Assembly (NCBI RefSeq): GCF_000013565.1
Contig: NC_007802.1
Coordinates: 3,286,001 to 3,350,000, forward strand
DNA from: Jannaschia sp. CCS1
Lineage (GTDB): Bacteria > Pseudomonadota > Alphaproteobacteria > Rhodobacterales > Rhodobacteraceae
DNA length: 64,000 nt
Direction: 5' to 3'
Below the pieces are notes generated by a model. It was given only the letters and a program-made list of their open reading frames with translations, ran no database searches and was not told the DNA's origin. The position numbers were made by a program, and so were the translations under genes. This document shows positions 8,400-16,440 of this stretch, one piece after another. Every line of letters starts with the position of its first letter. The first letter of the stretch is position 1.

Positions 8400-10004
8400 C
8401 TATCCCAACACCTGAAAATCACGCACCACACGTCCTGCGTTGCTATCGGTCCGCACCCCGTTGCGCATCGACAGCGCACCGTTGACCAGCACATGGGCGA
8501 TGCCGGTGGCGTAGCGTCGCGGATTGCGCGCCGTGACATTGGAGGCGATGTTGGCCGGATCAAACACGCAGATATCCGCGTGATAACCGGGGGTAAGCCT
8601 GCCACGCTCTTTCAGGCCAAGACGGTCAGCAGGGATCGAGGTCAATTTGGCCAGCCCCTCGGCAAGGCTCAAAACGCCCCGGTCACGCACGTAATGTTGC
8701 AAGAACCGCGCCGCCCATCCGTAGCCGGACAATGAGCCGATATGATCGGACAGCACCCCGTCATTGGCAATCGCAACCGTGTCCGAGATCACGGCGCATT
8801 CCGGCTGTTGCAGGCACAGGTCCACATCGTCATTGCGGAACGATTTCGACGACCACATGACGGCCATCAGCGCGTCACCCTCCTCTAACAGAATGTCGAG
8901 CACCGCGTCATAAGGATCGACGCCGCGCATCCGCCCGATTTCCTCAAAATTCGCGCCCACGATATCCTTGTTGACGGTCGCATTGAGCAGGATGATATCG
9001 CTCCACTTGCGGGCTTTCACGATCAACCACATGGGCTTGGGGTTGGCCTTGATCTTCTCGCGCATCTCGGGATCTGCCAGCCGTTTCAGCACATCGTCAA
9101 TGCTGCCTGCCTGCGCCCATTTGGGTAGGATCGCGGCCATCAGCGTGTGGTTCCAATCGTGCGGGATCACGTCAAATGCAATGTCCCCGTCATGTGTCCG
9201 GGCGATGTCGATCATCTCCAGCGTGTGTTCCATCGCATGGCCCGGCGCGCCGAATTTGGGCTGGATATGGCTGATTTGCAGCCGTGCGCCTGCTTGCCGC
9301 GCCGTGGACATGGCTTCGGTGAACCCAAGGTCATATTCGGTGTCACGGTTGCGCACATGGGTGGCGTAGAGGCGTCCGTATTTGGCCGCAACCTCAACCA
9401 TCGGGACCAGGTGATCGGGGGCGGCAAGGCTTCCGGGGAAGTATTCCAACCCGCTGGAAAAGCCCCCGGCCCCCTCTTCCATGCATTGATCCACCAGCCT
9501 GGCCATCTTGGCGACATCCTCCGGCTCTCCCGCGTGCATCTCGCCACTCAGGATCGCACGGTGGATGGTACCGTGGCCCACGAAGGCCACGACGTTCACG
9601 CCCAATGGCGTGTCATCCAAAACGTCCAGATATTCGCCGAACCCCAGCCATTTCTTGTGCTTTGCCTTCTCGGTGAACCACGGCGCCACCTGCCGGATCG
9701 CGGCGTGGGAACAGACCGGCGCACAGGAGATGCCGCATTGGCCGATCACTTCGGTGGTCACGCCCTGATGGACCTGACTTTCCGCGCGCCCATCGGCGAT
9801 CAGCGTGAAATCGGAATGTGTGTGCATGTCGATGAAGCCCGGTGACACGGCAAGGCCCGAGACATCTATCACCTCTGCCGCGTCCTCAACGGGCACGTCC
9901 CCCACGTCCACAATGCGCCCATCCTTCACGGCCACATCGGCAACGCGTCCGGCGTCGCCTGATCCGTCAAAGACCTCGCCACCCTTCAGGACCAGATCGA
10001 ACAT
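8400..10004 (-). CDS. D-aminoacylase / N-acyl-D-amino acid deacylase family amidohydrolase
   Basis: Amidohydrolase of the D-aminoacylase (COG3653) family, 534 residues, expected to remove an acyl group from N-acyl-D-amino acids or a related N-acyl substrate in the cytosol. The metal site begins with GFIDMHTHSDFTL (His61, His63), followed by the bridging-ligand region TEVIGQCGISCAP, LQISHIQ, and a C-terminal GYHADICVFDP typical of the small beta domain. It starts 9 bases after dctM stops, so it is the last gene of the TRAP operon; the transporter probably delivers its substrate or a precursor. Substrate stereochemistry is inferred from family only. Confidence 0.85.
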   Translation of the reverse strand: MFDLVLKGGEVFDGSGDAGRVADVAVKDGRIVDVGDVPVEDAAEVIDVSGLAVSPGFIDMHTHSDFTLIADGRAESQVHQGVTTEVIGQCGISCAPVCSHAAIRQVAPWFTEKAKHKKWLGFGEYLDVLDDTPLGVNVVAFVGHGTIHRAILSGEMHAGEPEDVAKMARLVDQCMEEGAGGFSSGLEYFPGSLAAPDHLVPMVEVAAKYGRLYATHVRNRDTEYDLGFTEAMSTARQAGARLQISHIQPKFGAPGHAMEHTLEMIDIARTHDGDIAFDVIPHDWNHTLMAAILPKWAQAGSIDDVLKRLADPEMREKIKANPKPMWLIVKARKWSDIILLNATVNKDIVGANFEEIGRMRGVDPYDAVLDILLEEGDALMAVMWSSKSFRNDDVDLCLQQPECAVISDTVAIANDGVLSDHIGSLSGYGWAARFLQHYVRDRGVLSLAEGLAKLTSIPADRLGLKERGRLTPGYHADICVFDPANIASNVTARNPRRYATGIAHVLVNGALSMRNGVRTDSNAGRVVRDFQVLG

Positions 10005-10013
10005 GGGTATCTC

Positions 10014-11309
10014 CTATCGGCTGATGGTGGGCCCATAGACCCAATTGGGCAGAAACAGGGTGAGGTCCGGGAAGACGATCAAGATGATCAGACCCACAAT
10101 ATAGGCCCCGATGAAGGGCAACACCGCGACGGAAATCCGCTCCAGCGAGATGCCTGAGATGCGCGATGCAATTGTCAGGTTGGCGCCGAGGGGCGGGGTC
10201 AGGAAGCCGATTTCACAGGTGATCACCGTGAAGATGCCGAACAGCACCGGGTCAATGCCGAGGGACGTGACCAGCGGCAGGAAAACCGCGGTGAACAGCA
10301 CGATCTGCGCCAGGCTTTCCATGAAGGTGCCGATGAAGATGTAGAACACTGCAATCAGCATCAGGACCAGAAAGGGACTGGTGGTGATCGACGTGATCCC
10401 GGCTTGCACGGCGGTGGGCACGTCATAGAAGGCCGTCAGTTGACCGAAGGCCAGCGTCGGCGTCAGCAGGATCAGGATGCCGGTCAGCAAGGCAGTGAAG
10501 CGCAGCGCCTCCAGCAATTTGCGCAGGTTCAGCTCGCGGTAAATGAAGAGCCCGACAAACAGCGCGTAGAAGACGGCGACGCCTGCGGCCTCGGTGGGCG
10601 TGAAGATGCCGCCGTAGATCCCGCCCAGGATCAGGACGGGCGCGCCGATGGACCACTTGCCCTCCCACGCCGCTGACAGGAATGGACCCCAGGTGAAGGG
10701 ATCACCGCCGCCCCCATACCCGCGCCTGCGCGCGATCATGTAGGTGGTGGCCATCAACAGGAACGTGACAAGGAAGCCGGGGATGACACCGGCCAGGAAT
10801 AGCCGGGGGATCGAGGTTTCCGACACGAGACCATAGATAATCATCAGGTTTGACGGCGGGATCAGGCTGCCCAAAGCGCCCGCAGACGCAGTGATGGCAG
10901 CGGCAAACGGCACGTCATAGCCGTCCTTTTTCATGGCGGGCACCGTGGCCGATCCAATCGCCGCTGTCGTCGCGGGACCAGAGCCCGACAACGCACCAAA
11001 GAGCATGCAGGCGAAAACCGTCACCAACCCCATTGAGCCGCGATAGGCGCCCACCAATTTCGTGGCGATGCCGATCATCCGTTGGGCCATGCCGCCGACC
11101 TCCATCAGGCGGCCCGCGAGGACGAACAGCGGAATGGTCAGCAGCGGAAAGGGCGTCAGGCTGGAATAGCCCGTCTGGGCCAGCAGCGTGTAGGGGATGT
11201 CGATCAGGAAGAGCGCCAGCGCGGTTGTCAGGCCGACCGAGGCAAACAGTGGCACGCCAATGATCGTGAGAAACACGAAGCACAGCGACAGGAGGAGCAG
11301 CTCGTTCAT
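10014..11309 (-). CDS. dctM: TRAP transporter large permease subunit (DctM type)
   Basis: Large membrane subunit of a tripartite ATP-independent periplasmic transporter, 431 residues and about 12 hydrophobic segments. Family signatures include GVPLFASVGLTTALALF near the N-terminus, PLFVLAGRLMEVGGMAQR, the GALSGSGPATTAAIGS motif and IPPSNLMIIYG. Uses the sodium or proton gradient to move an organic anion released by the DctP protein. Its start overlaps the dctQ stop by 4 bases. The ligand is not readable from this subunit; the linked D-aminoacylase suggests an N-acyl amino acid. Confidence 0.93.
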   Translation of the reverse strand: MNELLLLSLCFVFLTIIGVPLFASVGLTTALALFLIDIPYTLLAQTGYSSLTPFPLLTIPLFVLAGRLMEVGGMAQRMIGIATKLVGAYRGSMGLVTVFACMLFGALSGSGPATTAAIGSATVPAMKKDGYDVPFAAAITASAGALGSLIPPSNLMIIYGLVSETSIPRLFLAGVIPGFLVTFLLMATTYMIARRRGYGGGGDPFTWGPFLSAAWEGKWSIGAPVLILGGIYGGIFTPTEAAGVAVFYALFVGLFIYRELNLRKLLEALRFTALLTGILILLTPTLAFGQLTAFYDVPTAVQAGITSITTSPFLVLMLIAVFYIFIGTFMESLAQIVLFTAVFLPLVTSLGIDPVLFGIFTVITCEIGFLTPPLGANLTIASRISGISLERISVAVLPFIGAYIVGLIILIVFPDLTLFLPNWVYGPTISR

Positions 11310-11830
11310 ACGTGTTGCTCCGCGTCGCCGTCTTCCACCAACATGCCCGGCAAGCCCTCGGCCCCATCACGGATCCAGAGGATGTAGGTTTGCAGGAGGC
11401 GCGCAAGCATCAGGCCGTAGCCGATAACGAGGATGCTTTGGGGATAGAACTCATTGATCCCAAGGCTCGGGGATCGGGACGGGTACAGCCACAGGACGGT
11501 CAGATACTGCCAGCTGACGCGGATCATGATGATCGAAAACGCGGCCCAACAGATATCTGCGATGATGATTGTAACCTTGCCCATCCCCGTGGGGAGCGAG
11601 TGGACCGCCACCAGGATACGGATGTGAAAGCGTTCGCGCACGCAGAGCGACGCCCCCATATAAACCGCCCATACCATTGAAATCGCGGCGACTTCCTCAG
11701 TCCAATGTAAGGGGATGTCGAAGACGTAGCGCGCCATGACCTGGGTGAAGACGCTGCATGCAATGATGACGAGGGCGATGCAGCACAGCGCCTCTTCAAA
11801 ATGCCGCTCTAGCCATCTGAGGACGGGCAT
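11306..11830 (-). CDS. dctQ: TRAP transporter small permease subunit (DctQ type)
   Basis: Small membrane subunit of the TRAP system, 174 residues with four hydrophobic segments. The stretch ARYVFDIPLHWTEEVA matches the conserved RYVF-x-x-P-x-W-x-EE motif of DctQ proteins. The ATG at 11830 was chosen because the family begins about 15 residues before the first helix; the in-frame extension upstream would run through the intercistronic hairpin. It overlaps dctM by 4 bases and lies 63 bases after dctP, separated by a strong hairpin. It has a charged C-terminal tail. Confidence 0.9.
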   Translation of the reverse strand: MPVLRWLERHFEEALCCIALVIIACSVFTQVMARYVFDIPLHWTEEVAAISMVWAVYMGASLCVRERFHIRILVAVHSLPTGMGKVTIIIADICWAAFSIIMIRVSWQYLTVLWLYPSRSPSLGINEFYPQSILVIGYGLMLARLLQTYILWIRDGAEGLPGMLVEDGDAEQHV

Positions 11831-11862
11831 GGGGCTACCTTTGTTGGGGGAGCAAGGGGGAT

Positions 11863-11885
11863 GGAGGGCACGCGTGGTGCCCTCC
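11863..11885 (-). promoter_or_regulatory. Intercistronic hairpin between dctP and dctQ
   Basis: A perfect 9-base-pair stem (GGAGGGCAC / GTGCCCTCC) with a 5-base loop lies 8 bases past the dctP stop. There is no T-run on the transcribed side, so it is unlikely to be a full terminator. In operons whose binding protein is needed in excess, such hairpins protect the upstream mRNA from 3' decay. That role is inferred. Confidence 0.6.
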
Positions 11886-11893
11886 AAAGGGGC

Positions 11894-12889
11894 TTATTCG
11901 GCGGCGGCTTGGATCATCTCAACCAGCGCCACGAAGTCTTCGCCACGCTCTTCGGCGACGGCATTCTGGACTTCCACGGCGGCGGCCACGAAATCCGCGC
12001 GGTCGGGGTCTGTGCGGGTCATGCCGCCCTCTTCCACCAGCCACTGACGGACCTCTTCGGTCTCGGTCGCGACCTGGGCGCTGAACTCATTCCCCGCATC
12101 CACGGCGGCGCGCATGATCTGCTCTCGCTGCTCATCGGTCAGGCTCGCCATGAACGAGCCCGAGGCAAACAACGGCGCCATGGACACGAAATGCTCCATG
12201 ATCACGAGGTTGGGCATGAACTCATAGAACGACATGTCGCGGATGAATGCTGTGCCATTGTCGCCGCCATCCACAGTGCCGGTTTGCAGCGCCGTCGGCG
12301 TCTCGGACCACGCCAGCGGCACGGGGTTTGCACCGAACGCTTCAAAAGTCGCCAGCATCACAGCGTTGTTAGGCGTGCGGACGCGCAGGCCTTCCATATC
12401 GGCCATCGTGTTGATCGGCCGGACCGAATTGTAGAAGTCACGATAGAGCGCCGGGCCAAAGCTCAGCAATTGCACGCCGGTATCTTCCAAAAGCTGCGCG
12501 CGGATGAAATCACCCACCTCCCCGTCGACCACGCGGGCCAGATGCGCCTCATTCTGGAAGATGTAGGGCAGCGCCGTCGCATCCATCAACGGCCAGTGCG
12601 GAGAAACGTTGGTGGCGGTGATGAAGAAGCCGTCCACGGTGCCAAGCTGCATGGCGCGGAAACCTTCGTCCTCGGTCGCAATCTGGTTGCAGCAGCGCAG
12701 GCGCACGTCGACCGAACCGCCGGTATATTCCTCGGCCAGACGTTCAAAAATCGCGCCGAAGCGGCCATAAAGTGATTCCTCAGGCGCGCCGAAGCCCACG
12801 TTCATCGTGACGTCCTGGGCCTGGGCCAGAGGGGCGGTCATGGCCAATGCCATAAGGCCCGCGGTGAGTGTCTTGATGGGTCTTCCCAT
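11894..12889 (-). CDS. dctP: TRAP transporter substrate-binding protein (DctP type)
   Basis: Periplasmic ligand-binding protein of the TRAP system, 331 residues, with a Sec signal peptide (MGRPIKTLTAGLMALAMTAP then LAQAQ, cleavage near residue 24). The body follows the DctP pattern: a first strand VTMNVGFGAPEES, then LRCCNQIATEDEGFRAMQLG, then GLRVRTPNNAVM where the ligand-carboxylate Arg lies, and QTGTVDGGDNG. Two adjacent cysteines (RCCNQ) are unusual for the family. It is the first gene of the operon, has a strong AAGGAGG site, and its promoter region is shared with the divergent LysR gene, the likely regulator. Confidence 0.93.
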   Translation of the reverse strand: MGRPIKTLTAGLMALAMTAPLAQAQDVTMNVGFGAPEESLYGRFGAIFERLAEEYTGGSVDVRLRCCNQIATEDEGFRAMQLGTVDGFFITATNVSPHWPLMDATALPYIFQNEAHLARVVDGEVGDFIRAQLLEDTGVQLLSFGPALYRDFYNSVRPINTMADMEGLRVRTPNNAVMLATFEAFGANPVPLAWSETPTALQTGTVDGGDNGTAFIRDMSFYEFMPNLVIMEHFVSMAPLFASGSFMASLTDEQREQIMRAAVDAGNEFSAQVATETEEVRQWLVEEGGMTRTDPDRADFVAAAVEVQNAVAEERGEDFVALVEMIQAAAE

Positions 12890-12953
12890 TGGATTCCTCC
12901 TTGTTGGTGATTGTTTTTCTTTCAGCTTTGCATAGGAAAAGCAGTGCGTATAA

Positions 12954-12976
12954 TATCAATAATGGCATTTTTGATA
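12954..12976. promoter_or_regulatory. Candidate LysR operator between dctP and lysR
   Basis: TATCAA-N11-TTGATA is a perfect 6-base inverted repeat with the spacing of a LysR T-N11-A site. It ends 14 bases before the regulator start and lies across the likely promoter of the divergent dctP gene (TATTAT is adjacent on the minus strand). The arrangement fits autorepression plus control of the TRAP operon. Confidence 0.55.
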
Positions 12977-12989
12977 CTCTATCGGCATC

Positions 12990-13883
12990 ATGCGTTCTGA
13001 TCTGCGTCAGATCCGCTATTTCGTGGCCACGGCGGAGGAGCTTCACTTTCGCCGGGCCGCTGACCGTCTGGGCATCGCGCAACCGGCGCTGAGCCGCGCG
13101 ATCCAGGCGTTGGAGGCCGAGTTGGACGTGGCGCTGTTTGTGCGTACGAACCGCTCCGTCCAGATCACCACGGCGGGTCGCGTGTTTCTCGACGGCGCGC
13201 GGGAAATTCTGACCCTGACCGAGCGTATGTTGGAAGAAACCCGCACCGCCCATGACGGGCGCATGGGCGCGTTGCGCATCGGCTATACCGACTTCGCCAT
13301 CGCCGGAGAGCTGCCGAGCCTGCTGAAGCACTTTCAGGAACGCCACCCGCGCGTGACCCTGAAGCCGCAGCACGGCGTCACGCAGACCCAAATCCGGCTG
13401 TTGGAGGAGGGCAAGCTGGATCTGGGCTTTGTCACCGGTCCCATCGTGCGCGACGGCTTTGACCAGCGGGTCGTCCAATCCGAAGCACTGCAAGCCGTTG
13501 TCCCCGACAGCCACCCCTTTGCCGGGCGCGCAACCCTGTCCATCGCGGACCTGGCGGAGGAGGATTTTGTCCACGGCAGTTCCAGGGATTGGCAACATTT
13601 CTACGACTATCTCTTGCCGATGTGTCGCCGTGCCGGATTCTCGCCCCGGATCGTGCAGGAGGCCTTCAACACCGCCGGTATCCTTGGCCTCGTGTCCTGT
13701 GGGATGGGCGTCACGGTGCTGACCGAACGGGTCTGTTCGGCCCTTGGTCCGGGGTTGGTCGCGATCCCGATCACGGACGCGGACGAACGCCTGGTGACTT
13801 CCGCCATTTGGCGCAAGGACCACCTGTCTGGGCCCGCGCGACACTTCGTAGAGGATCTCTGTGCGCGGCCGCCGCTTCCCTAA
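12990..13883 (+). CDS. LysR family transcriptional regulator
   Basis: LysR-type regulator, 297 residues. The N-terminal winged helix-turn-helix spans roughly residues 1-60 (LRQIRYFVATAEELHFRRAA then GIAQPALSRAIQALE), followed by the linker helix and a two-lobed effector domain (MGALRIGYTDFAIAGELPSL). It is divergent from the TRAP/D-aminoacylase operon with 100 bases between starts, and a dyad lies in that gap, so it probably senses the transported compound. It ends 59 bases before the coupled amidohydrolase-CobW pair and may also control those. Confidence 0.92.
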   Translation: MRSDLRQIRYFVATAEELHFRRAADRLGIAQPALSRAIQALEAELDVALFVRTNRSVQITTAGRVFLDGAREILTLTERMLEETRTAHDGRMGALRIGYTDFAIAGELPSLLKHFQERHPRVTLKPQHGVTQTQIRLLEEGKLDLGFVTGPIVRDGFDQRVVQSEALQAVVPDSHPFAGRATLSIADLAEEDFVHGSSRDWQHFYDYLLPMCRRAGFSPRIVQEAFNTAGILGLVSCGMGVTVLTERVCSALGPGLVAIPITDADERLVTSAIWRKDHLSGPARHFVEDLCARPPLP

Positions 13884-13942
13884 AGCGCTTGCCTTTGGCT
13901 GCATCTGCGATACCCCTTGGAGCGCGCGTCAGGAGGGCGGAC

Positions 13943-15571
13943 ATGTCAGAGATCACTGTTTTCAAAGCGAAAACCATCGTCACAATGGATCCAAACCAAC
14001 CCACGGCGACCCATGTCGCGGTGCGCGACGGCCATATTCTGTCCGTTGGCGGGCCCGATTGCGCCGATGCCTGGGGACCCGTGGCACATGACGACGGCCT
14101 GTCCCACGCGACGCTGATGCCCGGCTTCGTGGAGGGGCACGCCCACATGATGGCGGGCGCGATCTGGGATTACACCTACGCCGGCTTTCATGACCGGATC
14201 GACCCCGACGGCACCCTGTGGGAGGGGGTGTCCAGCACGGAGGCCGTCGTCGCGCGATTTGCGGAGGAAGAGGCCAAATTGCCCCCAGATGCGCCGCTCA
14301 TTGGTTGGGGCTTCGACCCGATCTTTCTGCCCGGTGACCGCCTGTCGCGCGCCCATCTGGACCGCGTCAGCGCGGATCGCCCCATCGCGATCATCTTCTC
14401 CAACTTCCACCTGATGTGTGTGAACTCCGCCGCGCTGGCGCTGGTGGGCTTTGACGCGGGCACCAATGTCGAAGGCGTCGTGAAGGACCCGGACGGCCAC
14501 CCGACCGGCGAGCTTCAGGAAATGGCCGCGATGTTTCCGATCATGCGTCGCCTCGGCATCGACTTCCGCAACCTGTCGCAGCGTGACAGCTCCATCCGAT
14601 CCTATGCCAAGGTGGCTGTGAGGGCGGGTGTGACGACGGTAACGGACCTGTTCTCCGAGTTACAGGAGGAGGATCTGGCCCTGATGCAGGCCATCACGGG
14701 AGAGGCCGACTTCCCCCTCCGCATCGTGCCAGCCCTGGGGGCGGTGGGTGGCACCCCGGCGGAGATCGCCGACCGCGCCATTGCGATGCGCGCAAAGTCT
14801 ACCGACAAGCTGCGTTTGGGCGCGGTGAAGCTGATGACCGACGGCTCCATCCAGGGCTGGACCGCACGGGTGAAGTGGCCGGGCTACGTCGGCGGGCAGC
14901 CCAACGGGATCTGGAACCTCGCCCCTGACCAGATCCGCGATTTATGCGCCGAGATGCACGCGCGCGGCGTTCAGATGCATATCCACGTGAACGGCGATGA
15001 GGCGTCGGAGGTCGTCATCGACGCGCTGGAGGCGGCGATGCAGGTCGCACCATGGCCCGGCCATCGCCATGTGCTGCAACACGGGCAGTTGATGGGTGCG
15101 GATCAGTTCCACCGCTGTGCGGAGCTTGGGTTGTGCGTGAACCTGTTCGCCAATCATTTGTGGTACTTTGGCGATCAGCATGTGGCCCTGACCGTCGGCT
15201 GGGACCGGGCACACCGCATGGACGGCGCGCGCGCGGCGCTGGATGCGGGCGTGAAAATCGCGGTCCATTCCGATGCGCCAGTCACGCCGATGGGCCCGTT
15301 GTTCACTGCCTGGTGCGCGGTCAACCGGCGCACGATGTCAGGCGAGGTTCTGGGGAAGGCGCAGAAGATCACCGTGGATGAGGCTCTGCACGCCATCACT
15401 CTGGGCGCGGCCTACACGCTGCGCATGGACGATGAGATTGGATCAATTGAGACCGGCAAACGCGCCGATTTCGCGGTGTTGGGTGCAGATCCAAGCGCCG
15501 TTGACCCCATGGATCTGAAAGATGTCCCGGTTCTGGGCACCGTTTCGGGCGGGCGGGCGCATCTGCTATGA
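13943..15571 (+). CDS. Metal-dependent amidohydrolase (YtcJ-like, amidohydrolase 3 family)
   Basis: Amidohydrolase 3/YtcJ-type protein, 542 residues. MPGFVEGHAHMM contains the HxH metal motif (His66, His68); later ligands are in VQMHIHVNGDEA, HRHVLQHGQL and KIAVHSDAPVTPMGP, and the C-terminal small domain has SIETGKRADFAVLGADP. The frame is open well upstream inside lysR, but the ATG at 13943 has AGGAGGG 6-7 bases before it and matches the family start. Its stop overlaps the start of a CobW-type GTPase (ATGA). Substrates of this family are mostly unknown; amides, formamides and carbamates are possible. Confidence 0.87.
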   Translation: MSEITVFKAKTIVTMDPNQPTATHVAVRDGHILSVGGPDCADAWGPVAHDDGLSHATLMPGFVEGHAHMMAGAIWDYTYAGFHDRIDPDGTLWEGVSSTEAVVARFAEEEAKLPPDAPLIGWGFDPIFLPGDRLSRAHLDRVSADRPIAIIFSNFHLMCVNSAALALVGFDAGTNVEGVVKDPDGHPTGELQEMAAMFPIMRRLGIDFRNLSQRDSSIRSYAKVAVRAGVTTVTDLFSELQEEDLALMQAITGEADFPLRIVPALGAVGGTPAEIADRAIAMRAKSTDKLRLGAVKLMTDGSIQGWTARVKWPGYVGGQPNGIWNLAPDQIRDLCAEMHARGVQMHIHVNGDEASEVVIDALEAAMQVAPWPGHRHVLQHGQLMGADQFHRCAELGLCVNLFANHLWYFGDQHVALTVGWDRAHRMDGARAALDAGVKIAVHSDAPVTPMGPLFTAWCAVNRRTMSGEVLGKAQKITVDEALHAITLGAAYTLRMDDEIGSIETGKRADFAVLGADPSAVDPMDLKDVPVLGTVSGGRAHLL

Positions 15572-16440
15572 TGCCCCTGCCGTTGACAGTGGTGGCGGGA
15601 TATTTGGGTGCCGGAAAGACCACGTTTATCAATCGCTTGCTGGCAGGAGACCACAGGCTGCGCCTGATGGTACTGGTCAACGATTTCGGCGCGATCAACA
15701 TCGACGCGGGCCTGATCGCATTGGCAGACGGTGACACCATCGCGCTGACCAACGGCTGCGTTTGCTGCACCATGGGTGCGGACTTGTTCATGGCATTGGG
15801 CGACGCGCTGGATCGCCGACCGCGCCCCGACCACCTGATCGTAGAAGCCAGCGGCGTGGCTGATCCTGCACGCATCGCGAACGCGGCCCTGGCCGAGCCG
15901 GATCTGGCTTACGGGGGGATCGTGACAATCGTGGACGGGCAGCAAATCGACGGGCTATGCGCGGATCCGATGATCGGAGCGCAGGTCCGCGATCAGATCG
16001 CCTGCGCGGATCTGGTGGTGGTCAGCAAGGTCTGCGAGCTATCCGCCGTATTGGCCGCCACTCTCACCACCCTATCGGGCGCGAGTGTTCTCTTGTCAGC
16101 GGACGTGACAGACCCCGCGACGTTGTTATGCGCGGCACCGAAACCGACGCCTGCCTCAGCGCCCCATCCGGATTACCAAAGTTGGTCCTACACCGGAGAC
16201 GCGACGCTGCACCGTGAGGTCCTTTCCCAGTCTGTCGCCAAGCGCCCTCAGGCCCTCTTTCGCCTCAAGGGACACGTCATGGACCCGAACGGTGGCGCGT
16301 GGGAGGTTCACGCGGTGGGGCGGCACGTCTCGGTCACCCAGGCCGCGCCGCAATCGCACACGCAGTTGGTCGCCATAGGACTGAAATCCCTTGTAAAAAA
16401 AGATGACGTCGACGCGTGGTGGCAATCCGCAACGGCTTAG
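15568..16440 (+). CDS. CobW/COG0523 G3E-family GTPase (putative metallochaperone)
   Basis: P-loop GTPase of the G3E family, 290 residues. It shows Walker A GYLGAGKT (11-18), Walker B-type LIVEASGVADP and the metal-binding CxCC motif GCVCC (Cys64, Cys66, Cys67), followed by a shortened C-terminal CobW domain. The usual guanine-specificity NKxD is replaced by SKVC in VVVSKVCE, a noticeable deviation. These proteins insert or traffic Zn, Co or Fe for client enzymes. Its start overlaps the stop of the metal-dependent amidohydrolase by 4 bases, which makes that enzyme the likely client. Client and metal are inference. Confidence 0.85.
   Translation: MMPLPLTVVAGYLGAGKTTFINRLLAGDHRLRLMVLVNDFGAINIDAGLIALADGDTIALTNGCVCCTMGADLFMALGDALDRRPRPDHLIVEASGVADPARIANAALAEPDLAYGGIVTIVDGQQIDGLCADPMIGAQVRDQIACADLVVVSKVCELSAVLAATLTTLSGASVLLSADVTDPATLLCAAPKPTPASAPHPDYQSWSYTGDATLHREVLSQSVAKRPQALFRLKGHVMDPNGGAWEVHAVGRHVSVTQAAPQSHTQLVAIGLKSLVKKDDVDAWWQSATA

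Noticed and set aside
6812-8485. 557-codon plus-strand open frame opposite hemN
   Set aside because: Residues are rich in Arg/His/Gly without any domain, and it mirrors the strongly supported hemN gene.
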